From positions 18,707,426 to 18,771,425 of the forward strand of contig NC_135263.1 of assembly GCF_964204865.1 (NCBI RefSeq): DNA of 64,000 bases, given 5' to 3'. Shown one piece after another: positions 49,010-61,052 of the stretch. Positions within the stretch are counted from its first letter, which is position 1. Every line of letters begins with the position of its first letter. Position numbers and translations under genes: made by a program. This stretch comes from Styela clava (Eukaryota > Chordata > Ascidiacea > Stolidobranchia > Styelidae). The notes below the pieces were generated by a model. It ran no database searches. It was not told the origin of the DNA and was given only the letters and a program-made list of their open reading frames with translations.

Positions 49010-52000
49010 CAATGACATTAAACAACATGATAGGCAACTCTGACGTCACTCCATAAGACTACAGGCAAAACATTGTATTTCATGATACGCTCCAATGCAC
49101 ATATTTCTCGTCGCCTTTCGCGTCCGTTTTCCGCTCGCTTTTGCTACTCGGCGTCTTTTTTACGTGTAGTACCTGCCTTTTTGCGCCTGTAACGAAACAA
49201 AATAATCTCTATATCTAAGAAGTTTTGCTTACTTGGAAAGCTGGAATAACAGGCAAGCTGTAAAGAGCAATTCTGGACATCATAGACGTTTTTTTTTATC
49301 AGAGAAGATTACAAACGCGATAGCGGAAAGATTTGTGTGGAACATTTTGCAGATAATGACAAAGTTCAAAGTTAGTAATTTTAATGTTTGCGCTTAATCA
49401 TTGAAATTTCATTTAAAGAGGGTGTCATACAAAACTGTGCTGCAATACAATTCCATAACACAAAGTTTGCACCTATCGAACTTGCTTTTGTAGGTGAATT
49501 TATTAGACATATTACATATTCAGTTAATCGTAGGTAACATTGCTGGTACATAATGCATCGTAGATAGGTTTGTTTAAATTTAGGAATTTAGCTCATAGCC
49601 CACTAATTAATATTATCTTCTATGCAGGAGGTTGCAGGGCTGAATTCAACTTGCAGCCTTATAGATCACCTGACGATGCTCATTTAGTTTGGCTCGAGCA
49701 AGTCTTCTTGAAATGCTTGTGTGAATGGAAACTACCTATATTTTTTGCCTTCCTCCGATTTTAGACAAATTTATTCTGAGGGATTTCGCATATAATTCTC
49801 ACTGATTGTTGGCTGTTTATAATTCCTATTGATTGTGAATTCTGATTATAACAATGAGTTGAAAATTTTTTTACCTAATTTACTGGCACCTTTTTCTTGT
49901 CAATACTCCAAGCTGAGGTAATAAACATGACAATACATTTATGTCATCTGGAAGCAAAATATGCACACAAATTAATAGTTTGGCACATTGAGATAATACA
50001 TCATGACAGAAAATACAAGTTAAAGATATGTATGACCATCACATGGTAATTAAAATTAAAAAAAATTAATAGGGGCTGTGGAGTATGGAAAGTTCAAGAC
50101 AAAGAAAAGAACAAATGTTCATAGCTCATGAACTCTCAATTTTGCCTCCATTGCTTTGTGAAGGCCAATATATTTCGAGTGGCTGAATTGGTTTACCTTT
50201 ATGATAGCAACGATTTTGTATTTAATATAGCGAGATTATTTCAATTTAATTGAAGTGATATAATTTCCCAAAGCAATGCTTGAATCGTATAGAATAGATC
50301 AGTGGTGTCAAACTCATGGGTTTTCGAGAGACGCATTGCATTTTGAAAATTGTAAAAAGAGCCGCAAACAGTTTTTGATAATGTATACGTAAAAGATATT
50401 TTTAAGATAGTTTTAGTTTGTGACATATATTGTGATGCAACTAAACAGTTAGATTAAGTTTTATTATTTTCTTCAATTTCAAATGCAATTACATATTAAT
50501 ATTTGCATTCCACTATTATTGCAACATTTGCAAGTTACAGTATTTGTTATAAAAAATCGTAAAATTCTATGTACAACCATCAAAATCATTTTTGAACAAG
50601 CTTTGAATAAGGAAAGAATAATACATACACTAAAAATAACTTAATCTAAATATATGAACCTAAAATTAACAAAAATACCACAGTATAAACTCAATGTTTT
50701 AATAATTACATTCGTCCTGGCGTTTGGCATCTTTTTTGTGTCACCAGCATACTAAGGCCAGTCTGAAATGATTTTATAGTATCAACTCTAACTAACGAGG
50801 CCACATGATCATGGGTTTATCTGGATCTTTACGAATGTTTAATTAATTCCAGTAATGCAAAAAAGTTACTTTTATCATTTCATGTATAGATCAGTAAAAA
50901 AACAAATGACTGATTTTTTCGACAAGACATTTCGCACTACATTGCGTGGCATAGGATTGCTTGAATTATTATTGATATTGATTTTTAGTAACTAAGTCGT
51001 TGTATAATTATATTAATATACAAACACATGGAAATTTTCTGTTCGAAGTTGGTCTTCGAATTTGTCATATTGACTGCTGAGCTTATTGTGTTTTTTGATT
51101 GTATTGATGGAAATATGACAAATTAAACAATGTGCTTCAGAATTTTGTGGAGAGCAGAAATGTTACAGGTCCCATTTTCTTCGAAAATGCCACCTTCTTC
51201 GTGTACTTTGCGTTTAATTTAATTACTCAAGTGTTTTATTCAAGTATTCTTTTGCTAGCTTGATGTGTATTCTTAATTGGGTCAAAATGTGGACAAAAAA
51301 AATTAATATTCCAAAACTACTTTCAGTAAATTGTTTTCTGTGTGAATAATCAATTTCACTTTAGAAGGTTTGAAAAATCTATTACATTTAGATAAAAAAA
51401 AAACTTCCAAAATACTATTACAATTATTGTTAAGCGTTCGAGGGCCGCACTGGAAGTTCTCTGGGCCGCGAGTTTGAGATCCCTGGTCTAGATTGAAGTT
51501 GTTCAAAAAATATATGATAGTATTTTATCATGAATGATGATTATACCCCTTCCGGAATTTCTTCTATAGTACTACCAAAAGTTGATGAACCAAATATAAC
51601 ACAGGTGCAGTGAGGTACCCGTAATCCTCATTTCCAAAGCTGTTTTAAGTATGTCTGGCGTGTTTTGTGCCTTTTTATAAATAAGACCGCTTATGCAATC
51701 TTACGCTTTGAAATTTTTAGTTATTTTCCTCAAGCCCTGCAGGATGTGGGGGCCATACACAACTCTACCGGAGGGTCAAATGTCTTTGCATGCCTCCATA
51801 GGTTGCTTTTCTATTGCAATTTTCTATTTTCAATTGCATTATATTTCTTGGAATCACACTGTCACTGATATGTCGCCAGACTTCTGATATCTCCTCGTCT
51901 GCTATAGTTGTCCTGTGAATAAATAATAGGAAATTGAGATTAGACGAATAGTTGAAAGTTTTGCTTTATGTCGGCTTAATTTCTTGATTGATATACTTAC

Positions 52001-52823
52001 TATTTCTGCTATTGCCTCTTGTGCTGCAAGAGTCTCACAATGCTTAGACAGGTTTGTCCACAACTTTCACATCTGAAGAAAGAGAGGAGATTTATTAATT
52101 TTCGTTAAGAATAAATAAAGCAGTCTATATGATTCAGAATGGAAAAGCTAATAAATCCAATATCTCATGTTTTATTTAAAAAATATTTTACTGAATTTTG
52201 AAAAATAAACCAACTAATAAAAGGGTTTAGTCAGAAAATTACAAGCATTCGTGGCTCCAAATACTTGAGAAATCAGACTATACAATATAGACCGGTATGA
52301 GTGAAATGTTAGGTGAACTTGTTAACACTTTGATTCAATACGCAAATAAAAGTGAATGCGTAATAGTATGTTACAATGAGCAGCAATCAACAATGAGTAT
52401 ATATCCTCACTGATTAAAAAAATCTAACTGGAGGTGCATGAACTATTTGAAACCATAAGGAGTAAGTAAATATGTAATTTCGGCAAATGGGCAACTACGT
52501 ACCGTACTGAATTAATAACTTCGTAGTATTTGACAACGGCTGGCTTTCCCACATGTACTTAACAGTGCGATGCCCGGGTGTGATATACAACAATAGTATT
52601 CACCTTACCTTTTATCGATTTCTTTTTACCCCAACTTTCGAAAATATCATTAAAATCGACAACAACTGTCAAAGCAGGCACGAACACCATTCGTGCTACG
52701 CCTTGAAAGCAGCACACATCCGCTCGTTTTCGTCTCGTCAAGTATGTGCATTGGAGCGTGCTATCGAATACGATCTTCGGACAAAAATGCCGGAGTTGCG
52801 CATCATGTTGTTTAATGTCATTG
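49010..52823. mobile_element. P/THAP-like DNA transposon, decayed (3.8 kb)
   Basis: The ends are inverted repeats of about 32 bp: caatgacattaaacaacatg on the left and catgttgtttaatgtcattg on the right. It is flanked by gtctcac (49003-49009 and 52824-52830). The unoccupied site is present once at 44622-44628. Further in, a second inverted pair (gctccaatgcacata on the left, tatgtgcattggagc on the right) lies 80-90 bp from each end, as in P elements. 49301-49370 encodes REDYKRD...GKICVEHFAD, like the end of a THAP zinc finger (CxxHF). A possible C-terminal remnant near 51740-51820 (LQDVGAIHNSTGGSNVF) loosely resembles the P/THAP9 C-terminus. The interior is broken and carries a hAT element at 50300. 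Superfamily assignment is inference. Confidence 0.72.
50300..51485. mobile_element. hAT element nested in the P-like transposon
   Basis: The left end cagtggtgtcaaactcatgg pairs with the right end cgagtttgagatccctg. The outer 8-mers gaatagat and gtctagat match at 6 of 8. The subterminal sequence (gttaagcgttcgagggccgc) matches, in inverse, that of the element at 35347-36593, so the two belong to one family. Confidence 0.75.
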
Positions 52824-53779
52824 GTCTCACGAAACAGGTAAAGATTTGTTCGGGATATAAAATTGCCAGAAACCAACGTTGGATGGGGCCACGACACGAG
52901 AAAATTTTAAAAAAGCTTAATGTAGAAAACCTTTGGTAAACCTGAGTTTCATAGTTTGCACTGGACCAAACATATGGGAACAATAGAGAGTCTGGCATAA
53001 AATGCGGCCATTTTCAGCGCTATTGTGTAAAATTTATTGCCGCCATGTCCCAGCATGATAATTATGAATTTTTAATGAATGACCTAGTTTGCATAATTTA
53101 CGATACAGCGAAGGAAGTAAGTGAACAATAAAACTATGCAAGATAGAGAGACAATAGATCCGTGGGGTCTCGAAACTTGTTTTCCGATCAATGGAGGTTT
53201 GTTTCATGATGACATTGTTAATCGATTGGGGGTATGTTTCATCGCTGTAGTTCTTTTCTGCTATGTACCCTTTGTATCTGAAAAGTAATGTCGGAAAAGT
53301 AGGATGTCCTTAACTCACTAAATCTAATAGAATTCCGATAAATGTCTCTTAAGCTTGGATCTAAATTCGGACGTCGTTTTCGAGCTTTTAATACTATTAG
53401 GATTAGGATACGGGTTCCATACTTACCAGTAGAAGATAAAAACATCAATGTGCAAATCTCTAATGTTAGTAAATCTTCAACACGTAGTAGTTTTTCACTT
53501 TTGAACAAATAACAAATATATAATTTGAAAATAGCCCGGGCAGCAGTGATAAGTTAGGCAGGAGTTGAAAGACAAATAGCGTTGTAAGGTGAGAAATCAG
53601 GTTGTAGGCCGACAGCTAATGTTATAGGGCATTTCAGACAGTGTAATTTATCAAGATTCAATGTAAATGTAATCTAGTATGCCAACACTGCATGCCTGTA
53701 GTACATCAGATAAAATGTTTCTATTTTTTCGCTGTTTGATCAAGGCAACCCTTCACTGGGTTAGGCCCTCGACAGCGAA

Positions 53780-54426
53780 ATGATCTACTATAAGACAGAG
53801 AAGATGAATTACGTCGCCTCTCCGACTCCTGCTGCAGAAGATTCTCTTCCTGAATACCAGGACTTCTCAACAGTGATGCAATTCCTCAAAGACGACGCGT
53901 CAACAGAAGAGGTTTTTGAGCAAATAAAGAGGCTCTTTGAAGGTCAAAAGGAAGCTTGGGAAATGCCAGTTGCCGGAAGAGTTTTCTTTCCTCTGCAGGT
54001 GGCCAGATACGAACAGCTAAGAGTACCATCGTCGTATCATTGCCAAGTGAAGCTCCAATTCGAATTCCAATACGGGGAGTTACAGATGAACCTCGTGCAC
54101 CAGGGCTGTCAAGAAGATCAACAAGTTAGACTGTGGAACAGTGAGAAATTCCATGAAGAAGTGTCACCGAGGGACCCAAATTTACAACGGACACACCTAG
54201 TTTCTCATCGACGGCTTCATAAAACACTGCCTGATAGAATACGTAAAAGTGGATGGCATCAAGTGCAAAACCACACCTCTGTGGGAATTGCCTAACAACC
54301 GGGCACTTATATTGCGAATGTCAGAACAAGGCTGTTTGCAATTATTGCAACGCAACGGGTCACATTCAAAAAGATTGCCAACGAAGAAAGAGTGACTATA
54401 CCGCGCTCGACAAATGGATGGAATAA
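53780..54426 (+). pseudogene. Gag/ORF1-like retrotransposon protein with two CCHC zinc knuckles
   Basis: The open frame 53780-54295 starts with an acidic region (AAEDSLPEYQDFSTVMQFLK, then EEVFEQIKRLFEGQ). Two perfect CX2CX4HX4C knuckles lie in another frame at 54280-54321 (CGNCLTTGHLYCEC) and 54337-54378 (CNYCNATGHIQKDC), ending at TAA 54424-54426. Between them and the first frame, a segment reading FLIDGF and VKVDGIKCK suggests a frameshift near 54010-54200. The layout (structured domain, hydrophobic strand, tandem knuckles) matches nucleic-acid-binding ORF1/gag proteins of retroelements, but I cannot name the clade. No reverse transcriptase follows. Confidence 0.7.
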
Positions 54427-55646
54427 CCCTCGACAGAGAAGACCCATACAAACAGGCTCACATGAACAAACCCAGAATGTCGTCCAACCTGCTGAAGCAG
54501 TTGATGAGGTATGTGAATCTTCTACTTCCGATTCCGATTTAAATTGCTTAAAAGAAATTGAACACTGATCCGAATACGAGGATGTCAACAACGTTGTCAG
54601 TTCACTTAAAACACCATCGCCTCAACTACTAGGAGTCCTCAATCACCGGGAATACGTACTCCGTCCCACCCCCTTTCAAAGGGCAGGGTCGTTCACGTAA
54701 AGGCTTATCGGTTGCGTCTTATTGCGCAAACCACTGAACTGCAGCTTGAGAAGATGTGTATGAGCGACATTTGTGGTGCTTTGAAAGATTTATTGCAAAT
54801 AAGAAGCGCTTGGCAAGTTTTTACATCCATTTTTCTTCAACCTATTTAATACAAAAAAATCAAATAGTACAGCCATTTTGAACAAACCAGGCAAAAAATT
54901 AATTTAAAACAATTGTTCTAAAACGATTCTCTCCCAACAAATCGCTGTCGCGTACTGCCGACAATATTGTAGAATCATTTCTCAGTCACGACACAAGATA
55001 TTCGGCAAGTTCATTTCTACACCTTGGCAGCGGCGAAACTTTCATATGTTACAGTTACAATTATTGTTACTTAGTTATATGCTCTGATGTACTATATTCG
55101 CCCTGTTTCAAAATACACAACAGGCGTTGCATTTTTTGGGTGTATGCTATTAAATTCACTCAACATCAGACACAATCGACCAGTCGAGACGTGGCAATCG
55201 ACCAGTCCATTGCGATCGACGTGTTGGTGACCCAAGATTTATAGCAATACGAATAGAAAAAGACAAGAATAATTGATTTCTCATATCCTTTACAATTCAA
55301 GCTAACAAATATACCCGTTCTTCGTTTTCTAGTAATTAGGATCTAGTCTGCCGATTATTACTAGACATTTCTTCTTTCATTGTATTCACAACACTGGAAA
55401 ATGATGCAAAGGTTTCATCGCTGGAATGAAAAATCAATTTGTAATATTTATACACTTTGGAATATGAGTGCTTTCATCTCATGATTAGTGGCCGTGCGCA
55501 ATTTTTTTTCGCCCGTATTTAAAAATACAAAATGTAATATTCAATGAGGCCATTGCCCTTTTTTCTAGCATATTGATAACGAATTCAGCTAGATTCCGGT
55601 TACAGACTTGTCGGTATTAAAAAGTGTTACGATTCATCTATGAACA
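54427..55646. other. Stretch between gag pseudogene and LCCL gene
   Basis: No reverse transcriptase or other gene was recognised. A local repeat of atcgaccagtc occurs near 55175-55215. The promoter of the LCCL gene is presumably near the right end, but I see no clear core element. Confidence 0.4.
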
Positions 55647-57333
55647 ATGTTTACAATTGTTGTTTTGGTTATCCCATTATATGCTCTGGCAACTGATGGT
55701 GAGAAAAATCAATTATATATATATATTGTATGTGAAACTTATCTCTCATTGTTTATAATCACAATATTATTTTTGGCCAAAAGTTGGCAATTTTAGTCAG
55801 TAGATGTGTTGAGAGCAAGTCCTAAGCTGTTTCTTCGCATAAAGTAATGGGTGTAAATTATTCTCAGCACTGTTTGTCATTGGGATGGCAAAAAAATCTA
55901 ATCAGAAAGCGCAATATTAACTTCCCATTCTATTATGAGTTCTAAAAAAATTGACATTACCGATCCAGTACGTATTTATTCACACACTAATCCATAAAAA
56001 TATGGTCTCGGTTTTTTATGTGAGATTGCTTCCACAAGTCTGCTTAAAGGATGGTCTTGAATTTTCTGAGACTATAAAGTTCTATATATATATATATTTA
56101 CAGCTTTGCAATCAGCAGGATGCGAAAAGAGATTTTGGGGAAGGTGTTTCCACTTTCGAATGACCCGCAAATAGTGATATCGGAGATGTGTATGCTGTAC
56201 CTATTGATTTTCAACCGGATTCCCTGATTTGTGCTGCCGCAATACACGCTGCTGCAGCTCCAGGTGATACTGATAAGTTTGCCGGGCCATAAATCAGCTG
56301 TATATGTAGAAAGTCAAAAACAACAGAAAACTTTGTACAATTGTACAACGCCACTACTTTATTGAAAAAAAAATTGAATAACCAATATATATATATAGCT
56401 GAAATGTTGTGACTCACCTCCCACTCTGCATACTACAATTCCGTAAGCTATTATATGGGGTTTCATAATTATAAAATCTTTACATGCAAGTAGCTGCTAC
56501 CATCTACAGTAATAATATTATTAAAATTAAGATTATTAAAATAAAGATGACTTTTTTGCACAGCACAGAAAAATATTTAGGCACCATTCACCTTTGTTTG
56601 ATAACAGCGAATATTATGAAAAACTTAAAAAAAATCGATTACGAAAGAATCATGTTATTGTTTATATATAAAACAATTGATTCTTGTTAAAATGGAGATT
56701 TTGCGTTATGCACGCGGGCAACATAATGTCCAGCCCTCTCCAATGTTTATCTCTAATATATTACTTTTTAATTCTGTTCAGATTGGTGTCATGCAAGGAA
56801 TAAACAATTTTCGGACCTCCTGAAGTATGCGTACCAAGATGGCGCACATCTTGAACTCAGTTCGATACACATACCCGACTAACTGCAGCTCGAACTTGGT
56901 TGATATCGTGGTAGACGAAATCTTCAAGGACGGAACACCAATATGCCTTGCAGCTATTCATGATGGACAGATAACTGGTGAGTCTCATCTTGTTTTTAAA
57001 CATTATTAAAATTGCAGATATCGATTTTACGAAGTGTGAATATGAAAAAAATAATAACCGAAATCGTTCGAGTAATTTACTCATGAAAGATATGATAAAT
57101 AATGAAATATAAGGCGCCAAGTAATCCAGTGACAACGTTCATACTCAATACATAGAACCCGTTTGATAGCTCACAAATTTATCCTACAAAATCATTTCTA
57201 ATTCATGAACGAAATATGCATATGTTTCATTCCAGCTGCTGACGGAGGGGACGTAATTGTGAATAAACGCCTAGGCCAGTCGGGATTTTGTGGAAGCACA
57301 CGAGTAGTATATGATGTTGCCCAGAATTGGTAA
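55647..57333 (+). CDS. Short secreted protein with LCCL-like domain
   Basis: Four phase-1 exons. Exon 1 (55647-55698) is a signal peptide, MFTIVVLVIPLYALATD. Exon 2 is 56104-56263. Exon 3 (56861-56977) gives YPTNCSSNLVDIVVDEIF, then GTPICLAAIHDGQIT. Exon 4 (57236-57333) gives ADGGDVIVNKRLGQSGF and ends at TAA. The SxIC.AAIH.G..T..GGDV.V pattern is that of LCCL domains, which occur in secreted and extracellular matrix proteins. Exon 2 also has an LCCL-like stretch, GDVYAV...DSLICAAAIHAA, but it is not in frame with its acceptor. A TGA (56161-56163) lies in the LCCL frame. Removing 56144-56174 (31 nt, GT...AG) would restore the frame. So either a minute intron or an inactivating frameshift is present. 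Function unknown. The exon 3 acceptor lies directly after a dispersed repeat. Confidence 0.6.
56812..56860 (+). repeat. YY1-like dispersed motif at exon acceptor
   Basis: It contains cggacctcctgaagtatgcg and ccaagatggcgcac and ends ttgaactcag, whose AG is the acceptor of LCCL exon 3. It is nearly identical to 61773-61822. Confidence 0.75.
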
Positions 57334-57489
57334 ATTACTCCACAATACTCCACAAATACTCCACAATACTCCACAATGCTCTTACTCAACATTGCTCCAC
57401 ATCCACATTGCTCTACATGGACAGGACATGTTTACTTTTTCGGAAAGGTATTAGAGTATTCGCTAGAGGGGTCAGGGGTGTTTCTCTCT

Positions 57490-57840
57490 CGCTCGATAAG
57501 ACCTTGACATGAGAATTGGGAGAGAGAAAAATAGCGCTATTGTTTAATTTTCGCGCTTTAATTGATAAGACTTCGAGGAATTGGTAGAGAGAAAAATCGC
57601 GCTATTGTTTAATTTTCGCCCTTTAATTGATAAGACTTCGTCAAACTGGGGAGAGAGAAAAATCGCGTTATTGTTTTAACGGGGTGGAATCGCTTGTCGC
57701 GTTATTGTTTAAACGGTGGTGGAATCGCTTGTATAATCGATAAGACTTCGGCGAACTGGGGAAAGAGAAAAATCGCGTTATTACTTTATGGGGGTGTAAT
57801 TAACCGTATTTTCGCTCTCTTGATCGATAAGACCTCAGCG
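57490..57840 (+). repeat. Degenerate tandem repeat, roughly 65-75 bp period
   Basis: Repeated units contain gataagacttcg, then gagagagaaaaatcgcg, then ttattgttt. About five imperfect copies follow the LCCL gene. A short ctccacaatactccacaa repeat lies just before, at 57338-57380. Confidence 0.75.
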
Positions 57841-58201
57841 TGATGAAGTGAGTTACCGTGAATAATTAGATAATAAAACTGCGTGAGAAGATCTGCGCAA
57901 TCGTTTTGTTTAAATGGAATAGTGTCTTATTATAAACGAAGAAAGAGTTTGTTGAAACTTGATCAAGGCGAGAAAAACATCATGATTGCTTGACCAGCAT
58001 GATAAACTGTTTACTTTGAAATATTCTGACGCTTATGAAGAAAATAGCAGCAATGTTTGTAAATGAATCTGCGCCATCGTTTTCTTTTAATGGCTTGTGC
58101 CGTAAACAACAAGACTTGCTGTGTAGCGCTGTTACACTGTTTGTTTTTATAAAGAATGTAAAAGAGAGAAAAATTATTTACAGAAAAATCTAGTTATTTT
58201 T

Positions 58202-58405
58202 ACGATTAAACAAAATCGGAAATATATCACTCCGTGAATTTACAGGGAAATTAACTAAACAGTGGTGATACAGTAAAATGAAACGAAACCTTAAACAAAG
58301 GAATAAAAAATGAAATGCGAGTGGGATTGCTGAAATTTTGACGATGAATTTTATCCGGTTATTTGTTAACGTATGCTTTTTTACTAAATATCTCGTTAAA
58401 TATGA
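58202..58405 (+). repeat. Direct repeat, copy 1 (about 204 bp)
   Basis: Begins acgattaaacaaaatcgg and ends tctcgttaaatatga. The second copy lies at 59571-59774, 1369 bp downstream, with several substitutions. The 1.2 kb between them has no coding pattern I recognise. The repeat ends lack TG...CA, so these are not clear LTRs. Confidence 0.85.
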
Positions 58406-59570
58406 TGAAATAGATTCAGCGTGACAAGTAAAACCCCCATCTGGTGCCTATTTTATTGGAATGTTGTTGCGATTATGAATGAAAAGTCGGTTAGGTTTTT
58501 AAGGTTTGCAGATTTAATAACAAAACTAACGCAGTATCCACCATTTCGTGTAGTATCAGACCACATAATTTATTTTATACCACTGGTCGTACTATGCGGG
58601 GCGGCTTTGTAGTTTTAACATATTGAGACTGTTGTGTGAAAGGTTCCTCAGAAATGAAGGAAGTGTTTTATGCTTTGGCGTGCGATTAATTTTAATGAGT
58701 GAAGTAGAAAAGTTTAAATGTTAGTTGAACTGCGGTAATTCTTGCGATGGTATCTAATTATACATCATAAAAATTCAGCATGCGTCAATTTATTAGCGTG
58801 TGCATATTTATTAACAAATCTTCAAATGTGGCAAATATTGAATGCTCAGTAATGAACTAATAAAATTATTTTGTTAATACTTCTGACATTTGATACATTG
58901 GTATAAATTTTATGTAAAGATAAAATGTTGATTAAGCAGTTGGAACGATTCTTTTTTTGCTTGGATTTTGTTTAGTCGACCAGAATGAAAGTTGTATTCC
59001 CCGTAACTGATTTGCTGAAAATTGACAGAGCTGTTTCTATTTTAGTATTTTATTATGATAGAATTAATTTGGCCCCGTATTACACTCGGCAGAGATGTAG
59101 CTACGTAATATGCATATGAGTGTAACCATGTTACGATACTAAAATACCGCTATGGTCATGATAAAAATTACAGAGATTTTGTTTTCATTTATGAAACATG
59201 TATACAAACAAATGGCGGTTACACACATGTATATATGTCCCGAAAGTTGATATATTCCAAACAGATTGTGAGACATGACTTTATTCAAGTATCTTACATA
59301 CACGTAACAATATACATATTGGTTTTTTTAAATCATTTATTATTAAAACATAACTCAGATTATTTAACCGTGATTAATTCGATGACGAATATGATTATCA
59401 TGTGACAATAATGTAGTATCGCGAAATTATTTTGCACTTAGCTTGATGTGAGTGAGAAGGATTCTGATATTTAGAGTATAGAGTTGTTTCGGTGTATGAG
59501 CTGTTCAGTTCCTAAATTTCGTTTCATATGCACGAAAGAGAAGTTACGTAGAGATTTCGCATTATCACAA

Positions 59571-59774
59571 ACGATTAAACAAAATCGGAAATATATCAAT
59601 CCGTGAATTTATAGGAAAATTAACTAAACAGTGGTGATACTGTAAAATGAAAATAAACTTTAAACAAAGGAATAAAAAATGAAATGCGAGTGGGATTGCT
59701 GAAATTTTGACGATGAATTTTATCCGCTTATTTGTTGACGTATGCTTTTTTACTAAATATCTCGTTAAATATGA
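59571..59774 (+). repeat. Direct repeat, copy 2
   Basis: Partner of 58202-58405. It contains gaaatgcgagtgggattgct unchanged. Confidence 0.85.
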
Positions 59775-61052
59775 AGGATATTTAATTATTGTTAAAAGAT
59801 TGAAAAAGAATTTGAAATATTTTATTTTACTTGAATGTTTTGGTATAATATTAAATTGTTAGACTTTATGTTAATGTGGAAAATATATAAATACTTTTTG
59901 AAAATTCATATTGGAAATTCGAAGTGACTTGTGGTGCAGCTTTCGTATATCTGAAGAGAAATATTGTTGTCTACTGATTTGTTTTTATAAGTTGATGAAG
60001 TTGTTTATGAGGTGTTAAGAAGCGGTATGAAGGTAAATCGTTTGCTTTGTAGCGTATAATTGCTACACATTACATGTTGCATTGGAGTTGCGGAGTTGTT
60101 CATGGCGGGCCTCTAAACTCGGTATGGGGGTATTTTATCATTTATATTTAGCATAACGGTTTGTACATAAAAAATTACTCAACTGCGTCCAAAATGTAGA
60201 GCCACGAGATTATTTGTGACGTCGCTTATGGGAGATATGATCGTAATTTCATGTATTCGCGCCTGGACGTTGAAGTGCATTTTTGATAAATTTTGATGAA
60301 ATTGGTCATGGCAGCGTTTATGAACTCTATAAGGGAGTTTCAGCGTTTATGTTCAAACATATTGTTGCAGTGCATTGAAGATTATTCTGTTATAATAAAC
60401 TTAATTTTATAATTTCGTGATGTTGTGTGTAGCGTTGTTTTTAAAAATACATTGTAACGCGTTTACCATCTACCGGTAATTCAATAAAGAAGATCAAATC
60501 AGAATAAGGTTGAGATGTTTAATATTTTGGTATTATGCTCAGATTAGATTACTGATAACATTTTACCCAATTTAGGTGAATGTAAAACAACTAATTTTAT
60601 ACGTTTCATCTCCGCATAATAAAATTGGATTTTTCCAACTTGTTGCGGTAACAAATACGGTTGCTTTCAGTAAACACCATTGAAAAGTAAAATAAAATCA
60701 GTACATGGTAAACACTTTAAAATCGTAATTCTAAATATAGAAGATACTGTTATTTATATTGTAGTATAAGGCCTTTATCGTTGTCCGAGAACATTTCTCA
60801 ACTATTTTAAAATTAAATTTAATATACATGAAAGATTGGATGATTAAAAATTTGTAACGGGTTTTGATTCATGCCGCCCAAGTGCGTAGTTCTAAATTTT
60901 GAATTTTCAATGTAGATCGATTATTTGTCATGTAGCTTTATTTTTGAGTCAATATGACATTGTATTGATATTTAATTCATAATGTCATTGTTGCTTCATA
61001 TTGAAATGCATTTTTGATATATGTTTATCAGTTAATTACTCGGTTGTTGTAA
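59775..61052. other. AT-rich stretch without gene
   Basis: No ORF of note, and no recognisable repeat beyond simple AT-rich sequence. Confidence 0.45.

Larger units (their letters stand above)
45818..54017. repeat. Tandem segmental duplication, copy 2 (8200 bp, with transposon)
   Basis: Same unit as 41437-45815 plus 3821 bases, which equals a 3814-bp transposon and one 7-bp target repeat. The length arithmetic is exact, so there are no other large indels. Its G run is at 48683-48695. ORFs such as 48064-48294 are duplicated in copy 1 (43683-43913) and have no recognisable domain. Confidence 0.97.

Noticed and set aside
49010-52830. Deletion in copy 1 by recombination between gtctcac repeats
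   Set aside because: The removed segment has perfect inverted ends next to the repeats, so insertion into copy 2 explains the data better than an exact deletion.
52559-52939. Overlapping ORFs of 112-128 codons at the right end of the P-like transposon
   Set aside because: They span the transposon end and the duplicated flank, so they cannot be one ancestral gene, and they show no domain.
58202-59774. LTR retrotransposon
   Set aside because: No TG...CA ends, primer binding site, polypurine tract or coding remains were seen between the repeats.
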